Shown: piece after piece, positions 53,175-64,000 of the stretch
Position numbering within the stretch: the stretch's first letter is position 1
Layout: the number at the start of each line of letters is the position of its first letter
Assembly: GCF_035594125.1 (NCBI RefSeq)
Contig: NC_087156.1
Coordinates: forward strand, 35,358,997-35,422,996
Length of the DNA stretch: 64,000 nt
Reading direction: 5' to 3'
From: Scylla paramamosain
Lineage: Eukaryota; Arthropoda; Malacostraca; Decapoda; Portunidae
Notes under the pieces: model-generated
The model's input: the letters and a program-made list of their open reading frames with translations, nothing else
What the model was told of the DNA's origin: nothing
Database searches by the model: none
Translations under genes and position numbers: made by a program

Positions 53175-53473
53175 TGTAGTGTAGTGGTTAGCATGCTCGG
53201 CTCACAACCAAGAAGGCCTGGGTTCGAATCCTCGGTGTGGCAAGGCAAATGGGCGAGCCTCTTAATGTGTAGCCCCTGTTCATCTAGCATCAAGTAGGTA
53301 CACGATATAACCCAAGGGGTTGTGACCTCGCTGTCCCGGTGTTTGGTGTGTCAGTGGTCTCACTCCTACCCAGAGATCGGTCACTATGAGCTCTGAGCTC
53401 TTTCCGTAGGGAACAGCTGGCTGGGTGACCAGCAGATGACTGTAGGTGAATCACACACACACACACACACACA
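53173..53473 (+). mobile_element. tRNA-derived SINE
   Basis: An RNA polymerase III promoter is visible: box A TAGTGTAGTGG at 53177-53187 and box B GGTTCGAATCC at 53221-53231, with tRNA-like spacing and a CAC triplet at the anticodon position (CGGCTCACAACC). It therefore resembles a Val-type tRNA. A tRNA-unrelated body follows (GGCGAGCCTC, AACCCAAGGGGTTGTGAC, GAACAGCTGGCTGGGTGACC) and ends at a (CA)n tail, 53452-53473. The tRNA-like head is too altered to be a working tRNA gene. Confidence 0.82.
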
Positions 53474-53788
53474 TTGTCTGGAAAAAAGGAGGGAAAGAGG
53501 TGATTTGATAGCACTATATAGAATATTAGAAGGGATGGAAGAGTTGGATGGGGATGAATCTTGTGGTACCAGAGGACATGGAAGGAAATTGATAAGGAGT
53601 GTTTGCAGAAGAGCCATCGAGAAACATAGCTTTCCTCACAGGAGCATAGCAGTATGGAATGAACTTAACGATGAGACTGTGTGTACCAAGACAGTCTATA
53701 ATTTAAAGAAAATTTGGATTAAAGTCAATGTAGAGACAGGACAGCACAAGCCTAGTGTGGTTTTTTCCTGTATTTCATAACAAGCTAA

Positions 53789-53790
<2 letters not shown>
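53474..53790 (+). pseudogene. LINE B-like 3' fragment with (CA)n tail
   Basis: The translation has KRRERGDLIALYRILEGMEE and HSFPHRSIAVWNELNDETV, the RT-distal C-terminal motifs of family B-like LINEs. It ends CATAACAAGCTAAATACACA with (CA)n at 53791-53855. It is diverged from B1/B2 and represents a related subfamily. Confidence 0.8.

Positions 53791-53855
<65 letters not shown>
53791..53855. repeat. (CA)n microsatellite
   Basis: CA array of about 32 units at the end of the LINE B-like fragment. Confidence 0.97.
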
Positions 53856-53856
<1 letters not shown>

Positions 53857-54027
53857 CAGATTTAACTTTGAAAACATGCATGGTAATGAAATTCAAGTAC
53901 TAGACGAGTCAGTGTAAATGAGTAGTACAGAAGAGATTCTGAAATAGCACCAGATTAATTAATACATGATAAGAATATCCAGATATTTATCTTGTGCAAC
54001 TTCCAGAAGGCCAGTATTAGACACATA

Positions 54028-54495
54028 CAGTAAAATCCCTCTCATCCGGCATTTGAGTATCCGGCAGCTTCAAGTATCCGGCACATTTTTCCCCGAGCCT
54101 TAAAATCAATAAAATATTAATGTGTACTCATAAAATCGATTAAAATTCCCGCGCGAGGCATACTTTGTCCCCTCGCCACCAGAGCGCACTGCTTCACACC
54201 ACCCGCGGCCCACTGCACTGTGTTTACTCAGTGACTCAGTCCCGCGTGTGCACTGTTTATCGTCTGACGCCTTCATTATGCCTAAAGTTGTAGAAAAGAG
54301 GAAGCGTGTTGTGCTTACACTTAAGCAGCTGATCAGATCAGCTGCTGATCAAGATCAGCTGATCTTTGTTATGGTAAGATGCGTGAGTGTAGGGTGGTGA
54401 TTGTGGACATAATTTCACTATTCAAGTATCCGGCAATATTCAAGTATCCGGCATGTCGGTGGTCCTGTTGATGCCGGATAAGAGGGATTTTACTG
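54028..54495 (+). mobile_element. pogo/Tigger-type MITE, copy 2
   Basis: 468 bp, with the same terminal repeats as 1451-1883 and TA on both sides (54026-54027, 54496-54497). Compared with copy 1 it retains about 20 bp near 54150-54170 (GCGCGAGGCATAC region) and has a small duplication of the GATCAGCTGATC motif near 54330-54362. It encodes the same MPKVVEKRKRVVLTLKQ start of a pogo-like transposase and nothing more. Confidence 0.9.
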
Positions 54496-54529
54496 TACTA
54501 AACAACTACAGATAAGCCAAGGGAAGATG

Positions 54530-54579
54530 CAAAAAAATAAATAGATAAATAAATAAATAAAAAATAAATAAATAAATAA

Positions 54580-54625
<46 letters not shown>

Positions 54626-54655
54626 TAATAAATAAATAAATAGATAAATAAATTA
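54530..54655. repeat. (AAAT)n/(AAT)n microsatellite
   Basis: AAATA-type units flank a pure AAT array at about 54580-54622. It lies 35 bp after the Tigger MITE. Confidence 0.93.
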
Positions 54656-57164
54656 TAATGACAATAGGAAAGCAAAGCATTAAAAGGACATCCAGACATT
54701 CAGCTATTTATGCCACCAAAAAAGCAATCAACTACCCCATGTCTGTCTATATCTGATGCTTGTTTCTATGAACAAGAATGCCTTTGCATTTCCTCCTTGC
54801 ATGGTATTACCTTCTTTCTCTTCTCACTGCTTTCCCTCATATACTTTAGCATTCTTTGGAAATTGTTTTCATGCGTCTGCTGCATTCCTATGTATTCTCT
54901 CATAGTCATCTCTCTTTCTGCTATTCCTTTCCTGTCAGCCAACTGACATTTCCATTCTTCATTTTACTCATACTTGATATGCCATAACTGTTATGCTCAA
55001 TTTAAATATTTTCAGCATCCATTCTTCTCACACTTTATTTAATCTGTTCGTATCTTTGACCTTGCCACTTACATTGGGATTGTTGATTTAAGCTTTCTAT
55101 CATGTGAACCCTTTTTTACTTCCATGCTCACTATTCTTTCATCATACATAAGTTTCTACTCCCATGTTCACTGTTCTTATTTTCATCACATGCCTAAAAA
55201 GTTCAGCTATCTTTTCCCTTCTGCACAGCTGTTTTATTCATGTTACTCAGCTTCTATGCTTCCATACTTGCACATAATTAAATCAAGATACCTACTTTCT
55301 CCATTGGAGCAATTTCACTTTCCTTTGATCATTCAGCTCTTCTGTTTTACTCCTTTTAAATATTATCACCAAATTTAAATAAAGAATGAACAAAAGAAAA
55401 TAAAACCTATGTAGTAGTAAAGAAATGTTATATTGTATAAGGAACAAAAGTGAGAAAGAAGTGAAGTAGAGATGCATGGACTGATAAGAACAGGGATAGA
55501 TAAGTTGAAAATACTATACACTTTCTGATGAAACTACAAGAAAATTAAAGGCAATTTATTATGTAAGAAAAAATATTTTAGAAATGATGAGTCTTGCAAA
55601 GACTAAGATAATTGAAGACATCCAAATTATAGTTAAAAAAAATTACGTTTATCAGACATGGAGGAAAGATGGAAAGGATAAATAAGGTGAAGTGATGATC
55701 ATAACTACATCAGAATGAAAATTAGAAAGTTTGTGTATGTATTGCAAAATAAATTTTGAAGTAACTAGTTTCAGTAAAAGGAAAAATGTAGAAACACAGA
55801 AAATAGTCACATACATTCCTCCCAGAATTATTTATTGAGCAAGAGAACATGAAGAAATTAAGCCCTTAAGGGAGAAATGCAGCAAGCCTTATTTTCTTTG
55901 ATCAGAAATTGCTAAAAGATTTTGCTGAATTTTAATAAAATATAACTGTTGTTATAAATAGAAACTCCATATCAAAATAAAATTAAAACCATAACTTATT
56001 GTCAACAATAAAGTAAATAACTATGGATATATGTGCTATTCATGGCATAAGTTAAATACAGTAAAGGAATGACTATGACTGGAGGCTTATATAGTACTAC
56101 AATAAGGTAGGTGGTGTTTGAAAGCAAGAGATCAGATTACCTGGGAAAGCAATGGATAACCAAAATGTGAAGAGAAGAGAGAGAGATGAAATATTGGATC
56201 TAAAAATTACAAATAGGTAAACTTTCTAAAGGACATGAACTATACATGACTTTGAAAAGTTGCCTCTTTGCTTAGGATATAGACATGAGGAGAGACTTTG
56301 AAGTGGAAAGGGATGAATACATATAATTATTCCAGATCTAACTTATTGGCTATAGATGTTCTTCCATTAAATAAGAAAATCAGTTCCAGTTCTGCTTGGT
56401 ACAGTTTGGTTGGTAAGCTTGCTCAATAGAGGCACCTCAATTCACACTATTACTCCAATTCCCTCTGAAAATACCAGATCTCTCCACATAGCTCACAAAA
56501 TAGGAAAATTTGCATTATTATATTAAGTAGTCATTTTTCAAGTAGAACACCTTTTCAAAAACTTGATTGGGTAAACATAGTAATTGCAATGAATATAGGT
56601 CAGTGAGTAAAAATTTATTTTTGAACCTTTTACTGATAACTGATTTTTGCATCAATTATGAGAACAAATGTGTAATGAAACATGTGTTCTTATACAGCAC
56701 TACTTCTAGATGTAATGATGCCATCAGATTCTATATTAAAAGCAACATGAAAGAGAAAAATAAGAATTCCTATGAATGTTTGGCATCTTGATTGCTGAGA
56801 CACAATAGTACACCTGATGTGCCTCCCTCTTTCCCTCATCCCCCATGGCATCAGGACACAAATGGCTAGAGATAACTGTTGGATAATTTGGACTTTAGGC
56901 AAACTCAACCCATGTTCACCTCCACAATTAGTTCAGATTAAAGAGTGTTTACTGTAATCAGGATTCAAAGTAATAAAATATAAGCTCTAGGAAAAGCTTT
57001 TTCTCTACATTTTTTTTTCTTTTAAATTATCAATAAGGTTTTGTTTACTTGAAGTAGAATATTTATTTCATTACTAAATAGTAATTGCTATATGCAGTTA
57101 CAAGCATATGTCTAGTTCCATGTAAACTGTAAACCGCAAAATTTGGCAAATGTAAAAAATTTTA

Positions 57165-57285
<121 letters not shown>

Positions 57286-58315
57286 CTTTGCTTCATGCTT
57301 CCTACCACACATTTTGGGAAATGAATAATGTTGTCAGCCTGCCACCTGTTATAGTTAATCTTGTTCTGCACAGTTACTGCCTTGCATGTGCTTACCAGCA
57401 ATTACTGTAATATATCATGCCCCACATAATAGAATAGACAATCCAAGGATAATGTGGTGTTATTACTAAGGGTGATCATATGGGATTGGTTACAGGTTAA
57501 CTGCAGAGTTAACATGGGGATCACATATGAAGCAAAAATCATAATTTGATACATTGTCACACTACTAACTAGCACTATCACATTGCCATGAAGAATCCTT
57601 TTATCTGCTGCACCTCTGTTCCCTGAATTCACTCATTCTTGGCTCCCATTCAGATGCTGGTGAAGGTTCATCACCAGTGCCAAATGAAGCATTCTCACTG
57701 TTTAGTAAAAAATAAAGAAATAAAAAATCAGAAAACTTTTGGAAAAGAATTAAACTGTATACAATATATTTAAATTTTATGTGGTTCATTAAGCAGGTGC
57801 AATGCAAATTAAAATTTGCATATTCAATACTGTATTGCACAACCTTGTGATCAGCTTATTAATGCTTTGGTCAAGTTAATCATTTCATGTGAAGGGTCAC
57901 TTCTGTGCTAGTTTTCATAGTGGTTTCCTTATGAGATGATACAGTGGAAATATGTAACATGCTTAAATCAGCAAAAAAGTGTACTTTTTGTGAATTAATA
58001 ATTAGTTGTGAATATAAACTTTGAAACAGAAAGAAAAGAAAGGCAGGGAAATAGCTTTTTCTGCAATGCTAGCCATAATATATCTATATACTAACTGAAA
58101 GTAGCATAATATAACACTACTCCTCAATGTCATTACTATTACTCTGTGGTAGTTCCTCATCAATGAATTTATCAATGTCAACTATTATTCTTTGTCCTGC
58201 TGTATAGCTAAAGTTACTTTACTAAGCACCAGAGAGCCAAGTGTCCATCAAACACTAATTGTTGGTATTCAGGGATAAAATCAACTTGGTTAACCTCATG
58301 TTAATTACAAACAAA

Positions 58316-58429
<114 letters not shown>

Positions 58430-58808
58430 TCATTTTATTTTTTATGCAATTGTCATTTGCAATGCATGCACTGTATTCTAGTCATTGTTAATTCTTGTAA
58501 TAATGTTGATTGACTCTTAAGGATTTCTATAATACTCCATGTTTTTTTTTTCTCTCTCTCCTTATTCTAATTTCCCTTGATGTTTTGTAGCAAAGATAAC
58601 TCATGGGATCTATCACATGTCTTAATGTGTTGGTGGTCTTGTGTATATATACTCACTAACTACCTGTTTCTTCACCCCAACTCTTAGACAGCACTATTCA
58701 GTTTAGAGAATAAACTTTTTCACTCCTTGAAAGAATACCTTCCCTCTTAGAACTGTACATGTATTTCCTTTTAAATGAAGCCTGCATCTCTTTGCCATCT
58801 CCCTGAAG

Positions 58809-58871
58809 GAAACCTTCATCTCCGTCGGACTCGGAACCCCCCAAAAAAGTGGATCCAGTGGTGCTCGCCAG
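58809..58871 (+). CDS. Cadps: Candidate 63-nt Cadps cassette exon
   Basis: The acceptor CATCTCCCTGAAG ends at 58808 after a pyrimidine-rich stretch, and the donor GTAGCC starts at 58872. The 63 nt are in phase with intron 5 (enter at phase 2, leave at phase 2). They read Gly then KPSSPSDSEPPKKVDPVVLA, completing an Arg codon with the next exon, with no stop. Skipping joins ...[13 protein letters not shown] directly. The segment is markedly richer in GC and CpG than its surroundings. A Pro/Ser-rich, low-order insert at this point matches the position of a known alternative insert in vertebrate CADPS (family knowledge). The acceptor's GAAG and the donor are suboptimal, as is common for regulated exons. 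Another reading is an unrelated CpG-rich repeat. Confidence 0.5.
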
Positions 58872-59500
58872 GTAGCCTCCAGAAGCCTGTCAGAAGGAAT
58901 GGCCTGAAAATAGAAGGAATTATTAAAGTTGTATATAGCAGTCCTTTACTATAGAAGAAAATTACGTACCAATTTCTGACTAGACTTATTATTTCTGTTG
59001 CTTGATCAAAGCTTCATTGCTATGACTTTTTAGCCTAAATTAAAGCTTTCTTAAAACAATTTATCATCCAACAGTATTCAGCTTTGTGAGTATAATAAAA
59101 TTATAATTAACGAATTACCATAAGCAGTAAATTTGCAAAATTTGTTGAGCAAGATTATATTTTTGCTCAGTTTTATTTGATTCAGATAAGTAAAACTAAT
59201 ATATGTAAATTTATCTTTTAAAAAAATCAAGCCACAGAAATAAAACTGTATTGCCTCATTTAAAAAGGAACAGATTTCCATCAGTAGATAAAAAAAAAAA
59301 AGTAGAGCACGGACTAGTATCTGTAAGTTGAAGCAAAAAACATGCAAGCTTGCAGAAGGACTCTTCAAATGTTGTCATTTCCTCAAGCTCCTTCAGCTGA
59401 ATCTTTCAATTTAATTTTACTTCTTGTTTTGAAGTATGATATATATATTATGGATGGGTACTAATAAGAATACAGTATAATTTTGCATTTTTTATAGCAC

Positions 59501-59619
<119 letters not shown>

Positions 59620-60732
59620 AAGGAGCCCTCCATGATGATATATCTTTTGGAAATTTGGACAGATTAAATTGAGGTGACATTATGAATTGATGGCCAAAAA
59701 TTCTTTAAATGACAGGCCTCTCTAGTTGCACGGTATGGGAATGATATTCAAATGAGTTTTCTAGGAAGGTACAGTAGCTGTCACTAGACAGATACAACTT
59801 TAGAGCAGCAAGGATCAGCTTGAGTTTGGAGTGATGTTAATATGACTTTTGTTATTTTCAATTTTATTTTGAATATGTATGGTTTTCTCAAGCTTTATTA
59901 AATGCTTAATATTCATTTATTTGACAATTCAGATAACACAAGACATCAAAACTTGCAGTACCAACATGTGCTTGCCAGTGTACATTTTTTCTAGATATTA
60001 ACAAGTAACATACATCTGCTTGCTACCTACAGACTTAGAATGTTGGTGTGTATGTGTGTGAGCGTGTGTATAGGTTTGGATGTGTGTGGGTGTGTATGTG
60101 TGCATTTTTAAGGGCAACCCAATAGATTGCCAAATTTAGTCTTTTATTTTCCATAGACTTGCATACTCAGAACATATAGGAAAACGGCCTCCAGTATGTA
60201 CTTGATATAAAATATTATTTCAAAGATACAGAACTTAAGCTAAAAGTATAGAATATTTAGAATTTAGAGTTTAGAATTTTCAATCTTGCCTTAGTGTGTG
60301 TTGTATATATAGTAATGAATCTTTAAATATGCTTTTAAATTTTTTTGTGCAAACAAACTAATTAAATGAAAAGAATTAACTAATTGAATTAAATTTTACA
60401 CTTTAAAGCTAGTCTTCTTGGAATATTCAAATTCATTTATCATAGACTGTTCAGACTGTTTACTCCATACTTGGCAGAATAAAAGATGAGGTATTATGCA
60501 AAGGTATATGATATATAATGTTGAAAGTAATGAAACCATATTTTAAGCAAAAGTTTTTTTATTTTTTTTTTATTCTTTGATTTTTTTTCAGTTTATATGA
60601 AAATATAAGGTCATTCTTTCGTAACTTCAATAAACTTAAATTTATTTCATTCAAAGATACAGTTGAAACCTATATATACATAATATGTATTGTATGTATG
60701 GATGTGTTTGTATGTACATGTGTGTATGTGTG

Positions 60733-60922
<190 letters not shown>

Positions 60923-61848
60923 TGTATACACATACATGTAAATGTGCATATACATATATACATAGCAGTATAAGCCCACTGCAGAAAATACTGAGTTTTT
61001 CAAGCAGAAAGCCAAGTTTGCTTAAGAAATTAGTAAAAAGTCAACATTAAAAAGAGGTAAATTTAATGTTTATTTTTCAGTACTGATTTGTATTGTCATT
61101 TTGCCTTTTTGACTTTCAGGTGTCATGATATGATGACAGCAACATTTTTTTCATGCTACACATGCTTTTAAGTATTTTTATTTGAGTTTCTAAATTAATG
61201 CAATACAGACATTTGCTTTTTAGTTTCATTGTTATTCAGCAGTTTTTAATGAAAATTTATGAAAATTAGAGCCATTGCCAACCTTTATCAGGATATCAAT
61301 ACCATTTTAGATAAGAAATTGGATGCATACACATTCATAAACATCATATACCTAAGTGAGTAGAGATAACACTAATTGCACTTAAGAAATTTCTTTTATT
61401 AGGTAGAATATACACAAGTGCTAAAAATAAGATGAATCAATTGCCTTCCTCAGCTTTGGCTCAAGGATGGACAATTTTAAGTGTGTTTTCTATCATCTTG
61501 CAGTGGAAAGGGCTCAGTATTTTTTGCAGAGGCTCTATTTATAGTGTATTTGTGTGTATGCATGTGCTAGATGAAGCATATTGCTCAATATATCTTTATA
61601 CCAGAATGGCAAAGGAATTGTGAAATAAATCTAAGTTCTGTTTGCAGAAGCAGATTTGAGTGCAGTACTGAAGTTGTACTGGTAATGGGTAATGAAAGCT
61701 TACATGCTTAGTGATACCATCTTTGATTGTCTTCTTTTAGATATGTTTTAAATGTAAGATGATGCAATTTAAATTTTTTTCAAATGGGATTTTCTTGATT
61801 TTGTTCTTTGCAGTGCTCATCCCTATTCTATCAAATACTTTACAGTTT

Positions 61849-61999
61849 ATACATATAAAATTGAGAATTCTATATAAAAAAATTAAAATCCAGTGAACTC
61901 CAGTTTCAGCCTTTGAATGAGAGTTAATACATATGAAATTGAGAATTCTATACAGATAATTCTAGAATCCAGTGAACTCCATTCCAGCCTTTGAATGCT
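61849..61999. repeat. Diverged tandem duplication, about 75 bp unit
   Basis: Two adjacent units share AAATTGAGAATTCTATA, then ATCCAGTGAACTCCA and CAGCCTTTGAATG. Older than the 44-bp duplication at 39977. Confidence 0.85.
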
Positions 62000-62561
62000 G
62001 CCATCATCTATAATTTATTCAGATTTCATTTCAGTGCAACATAAAAGCAGTACAACAATATTATAAATACATGTGTGTACATTTTATCCGAATTATATAT
62101 TATACTATATTAAACTAATATATAAAGTCACAGACATTTGGATCTGAAAGTGGCCATTATCTCTCCCAGTCCAGATGGTAGTAACACTCCAGATGCATTT
62201 CTTTTGTCTTATTCTCTCTCACAAAACATTTATGCTGAACATACTTCATGCAGTACAGTGAGATCCTAGTTTGCACATGACCCATGGAACCAAGGTATTG
62301 TTTAGTCCACTTCCAAGGAATTGCTCTGAGAGTGCTTGAAACAGAGAATCACTAGATGGTATTACACTATGTGCAAGTTAAGTTTGGTTTCCCATTATAC
62401 TATGAAGGTGTGGCATTATATTTTACAACTACATAAATCTTACCAAATTTTAGAATTTTCTATTGAAAATTTAGAAATTAAGGCGGGAAAAGTCTGAACT
62501 CTCTGTGGTGACCATGAATGAGTAATTTTACTGAGCAATTGAAATATGTATTGTCTGGCAG

Positions 62562-62679
62562 GAATGGGTGTGCAACCTCCGAGGATCTATTCTGGAAGTT
62601 AGATGCCTTACAGTCTTTCATTCGAGACCTTCATTGGCCAGACCATGATTTTGCCAAACACCTTGAACAAAGGTTAAAG
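62562..62679 (+). CDS. Cadps: Cadps exon, [19 protein letters not shown] segment
   Basis: One base completes a Gly codon (or Arg if the cassette is used). It is followed by 39 codons: [20 protein letters not shown], then [40 protein letters not shown] is diagnostic for CAPS. The acceptor is TTGTCTGGCAG at 62561 and the donor GTATGA at 62680. The next intron is only 156 nt (62680-62835). Confidence 0.97.
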
Positions 62680-62835
62680 GTATGAGATGCTCTTAGTGTT
62701 ATTATCTCTATATTGTAATGTGATTTTTTTTTTGCCAAGATATGTTGTTTTGTTCATCTTTGAACTCTCAGCTTTAGTCTGATATGATGAAAGATCCATG
62801 CATTCTTGCTGGTAACTTTCCCATTCTTTCCACAG

Positions 62836-63027
62836 TTGATGGCATGTGATATGATTGAGTCCTGTATCACAAGGACAGATCAAGCCTTCCAACAGTGGTT
62901 GAAAAAGGGTACCGGCTTTGTCTCCACAGACTATGTGCTCCCATCAGAAATGTGTGCCATGGTCAATGTTATTCTTGATGCCAAAAATCAGTCTTTCAAA
63001 CTGTGTGCAGTGGATGGGGTAGATGTG
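62836..63027 (+). CDS. Cadps: Cadps exon, LMACDMIESCITRTDQAF segment
   Basis: Exactly 64 codons, phase 0 at both ends, starting LMACDMIESCITRTDQAF and running through VPSEM-like LPSEMCAMVNVILDAKNQSF to KLCAVDGVDV. LMA-DMIESC and the MxNVxxDAKxQS pattern are conserved in CAPS (MUN region). The acceptor is TTTCCACAG at 62835 and the donor GTAAGG at 63028. The rest of the protein (C-terminal dense-core vesicle-binding part) lies beyond the window. Confidence 0.97.
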
Positions 63028-63169
63028 GTAAGGAATTTTTTTATATGTTTCCTTGCTTTTGTCTGTAATGAGTATTGTTTTTTTTTACTTGTTTGTTGCA
63101 AACACAAAGCACTTATTTTTCATCATAGCATCCTGCATAATACACTTCTCAAGATGCTGTTTCCACTCA

Positions 63170-64000
63170 TTTAAGCCTTCTCTGAATAACTCAGTAGTTC
63201 TCTTTCAAAACCACATGTTCATAGCATTCTTTAGCTTTATCTATGTTTTCAAAGCGGGCTCCTTTTAGTGACTCCGAGCTTTGTAAAAAAAGGAAGAAGT
63301 CTGATGGCATGAGATCTAGGCTATAAAGCAAGTGAGGTTGCCCATCAGAACTCTCGAATCACATCCTTTGCAACTCTCACAGAATGTGCTATTGCACTGT
63401 CATGCTGAAACAAAATTTGACCATGCAGCTTTCCTCATCATTTTTTTACCATCATTTTTCTTTAAAACTCATGGATGGTAAGGTCCACTAACAATTCTTT
63501 CCCCTTCAAGAAAGTCCACAATTATCACTTCTGAATTGCTGAACATGGTAGCCAACTCTGTTTGAACTGAGCTTTCAGATTTGAACTTGATTGGTCCAGG
63601 TGATCTGCATGGAAGCCATTGTTTGGACTGCAGTTTTGTTTCAGTATCATATTGGTAGATCCAAGCCCATAATAATTCACTTCATAAACAACTCTTCATC
63701 AACCTCAGTTTTACCTAGAATTATCAATGAAAGATCATTTCAAAGAATCAGCTGGTTTGAATGCAGCACTTTTAGGATCCATTGCTCAGAAAGCTTGCCG
63801 AGTCCCAGATCTTCATGCAAAATTTAATTTATTGAGCCATATGAAATTTCCAGGGTCAGACCTATCTGGTTAACTGTTATTCTTCTATCTTCAATAAGAG
63901 TTTAACAGCATCAATCATTTTATAATTTTCAATGTTCTTGGTCCTCCAGTCCAAGGATCATCTTCCAGATCTTTCCTGCCTCCATGGAATTATTGAATCC
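63170..64000 (-). pseudogene. Decayed mariner transposase, - strand, cut by window end
   Basis: On the - strand, moving from 64000 down, broken frames give DPWTGGPRT (the N-terminal linker), then YDTETKLQSKQWLP and IIVDFLEGERIVSGPYHP, and then HLLYSLDLMPSDFFLFLQSS with ESLKGARFEN. These match in order the mariner D,D34D transposase blocks around the three catalytic Asp residues. At least six frame changes or stops are present. It lies inside the last partial Cadps intron, starting within about 150 bp of the exon at 62836-63027. The true ends are not both visible. Confidence 0.82.

Noticed and set aside
53173..53245. Possible functional tRNA-Val gene
   Set aside because: A and B boxes are present but the acceptor and anticodon stems do not pair well, and a SINE body follows with a repeat tail.
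58540..58900. - strand reading through the GC-rich patch as an exon of another gene
   Set aside because: An open reading exists on the - strand from a TTTTCAG-like site near 58907, but no homologous motif or partner exons were seen. The + strand phase match with Cadps is more economical.

Overview
This is nuclear DNA from an animal, most likely a decapod crustacean or another large-genome arthropod. That placement is an inference from the repeat content, the long AT-rich introns and the encoded protein; no species marker is visible. There is one host gene, on the + strand across the whole window: the CAPS/Cadps gene (calcium-dependent secretion activator, which primes dense-core vesicles for exocytosis). 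Seven confident coding exons lie at 483-546, 648-771, 9300-9412, 39213-39369, 48996-49137, 62562-62679 and 62836-63027. They join in one reading frame with GT/AG introns and encode about 303 residues of the C-terminal half, up to and inside the MUN region. The gene runs off both ends. About 1.4% of the window is confidently coding.

The introns hold the rest. Intron 2 (772-9299) carries a pogo/Tigger-type MITE, an internally deleted Gypsy LTR retrotransposon (2572-7001, - strand, target duplication TTAT) and a long diverged inverted repeat. Intron 3 (9413-39212, about 30 kb) is a graveyard of three LINE families. Family A has a short A-rich 3' end, family B ends in (CA)n and family C ends in (ATT)n. 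One A copy is nested inside a B copy. Intron 4 (39370-48995) has a decayed mariner, an A/B hybrid LINE with a 544-codon open frame, compound (GA)n arrays and a perfect 122-bp inverted repeat 98 bp before the next exon. Intron 5 (49138-62561) has a tRNA-derived SINE, a second Tigger MITE and a candidate cassette exon. The last partial intron begins with a decayed mariner. Pure (TA)n, (CA)n, (GA)n and (ATT)n arrays of 60-310 bp occur throughout.

The most interesting unexplained signal is a set of candidate alternative exons in the Cadps gene. All are multiples of 3, have canonical splice sites, are open in the reading frame set by the flanking exons, and match the phase of the intron they lie in: 21 nt (967-987), 9 nt (1300-1308), 12 nt (15588-15599), 6 nt (16617-16622) and 63 nt (58809-58871). 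The 63-nt one sits where, from family knowledge, vertebrate CADPS isoforms differ by an alternative insert. The other main signals are the perfect intronic hairpin at 48618-48897, the LINE hybrid, and the family-specific microsatellite tails of the LINEs.
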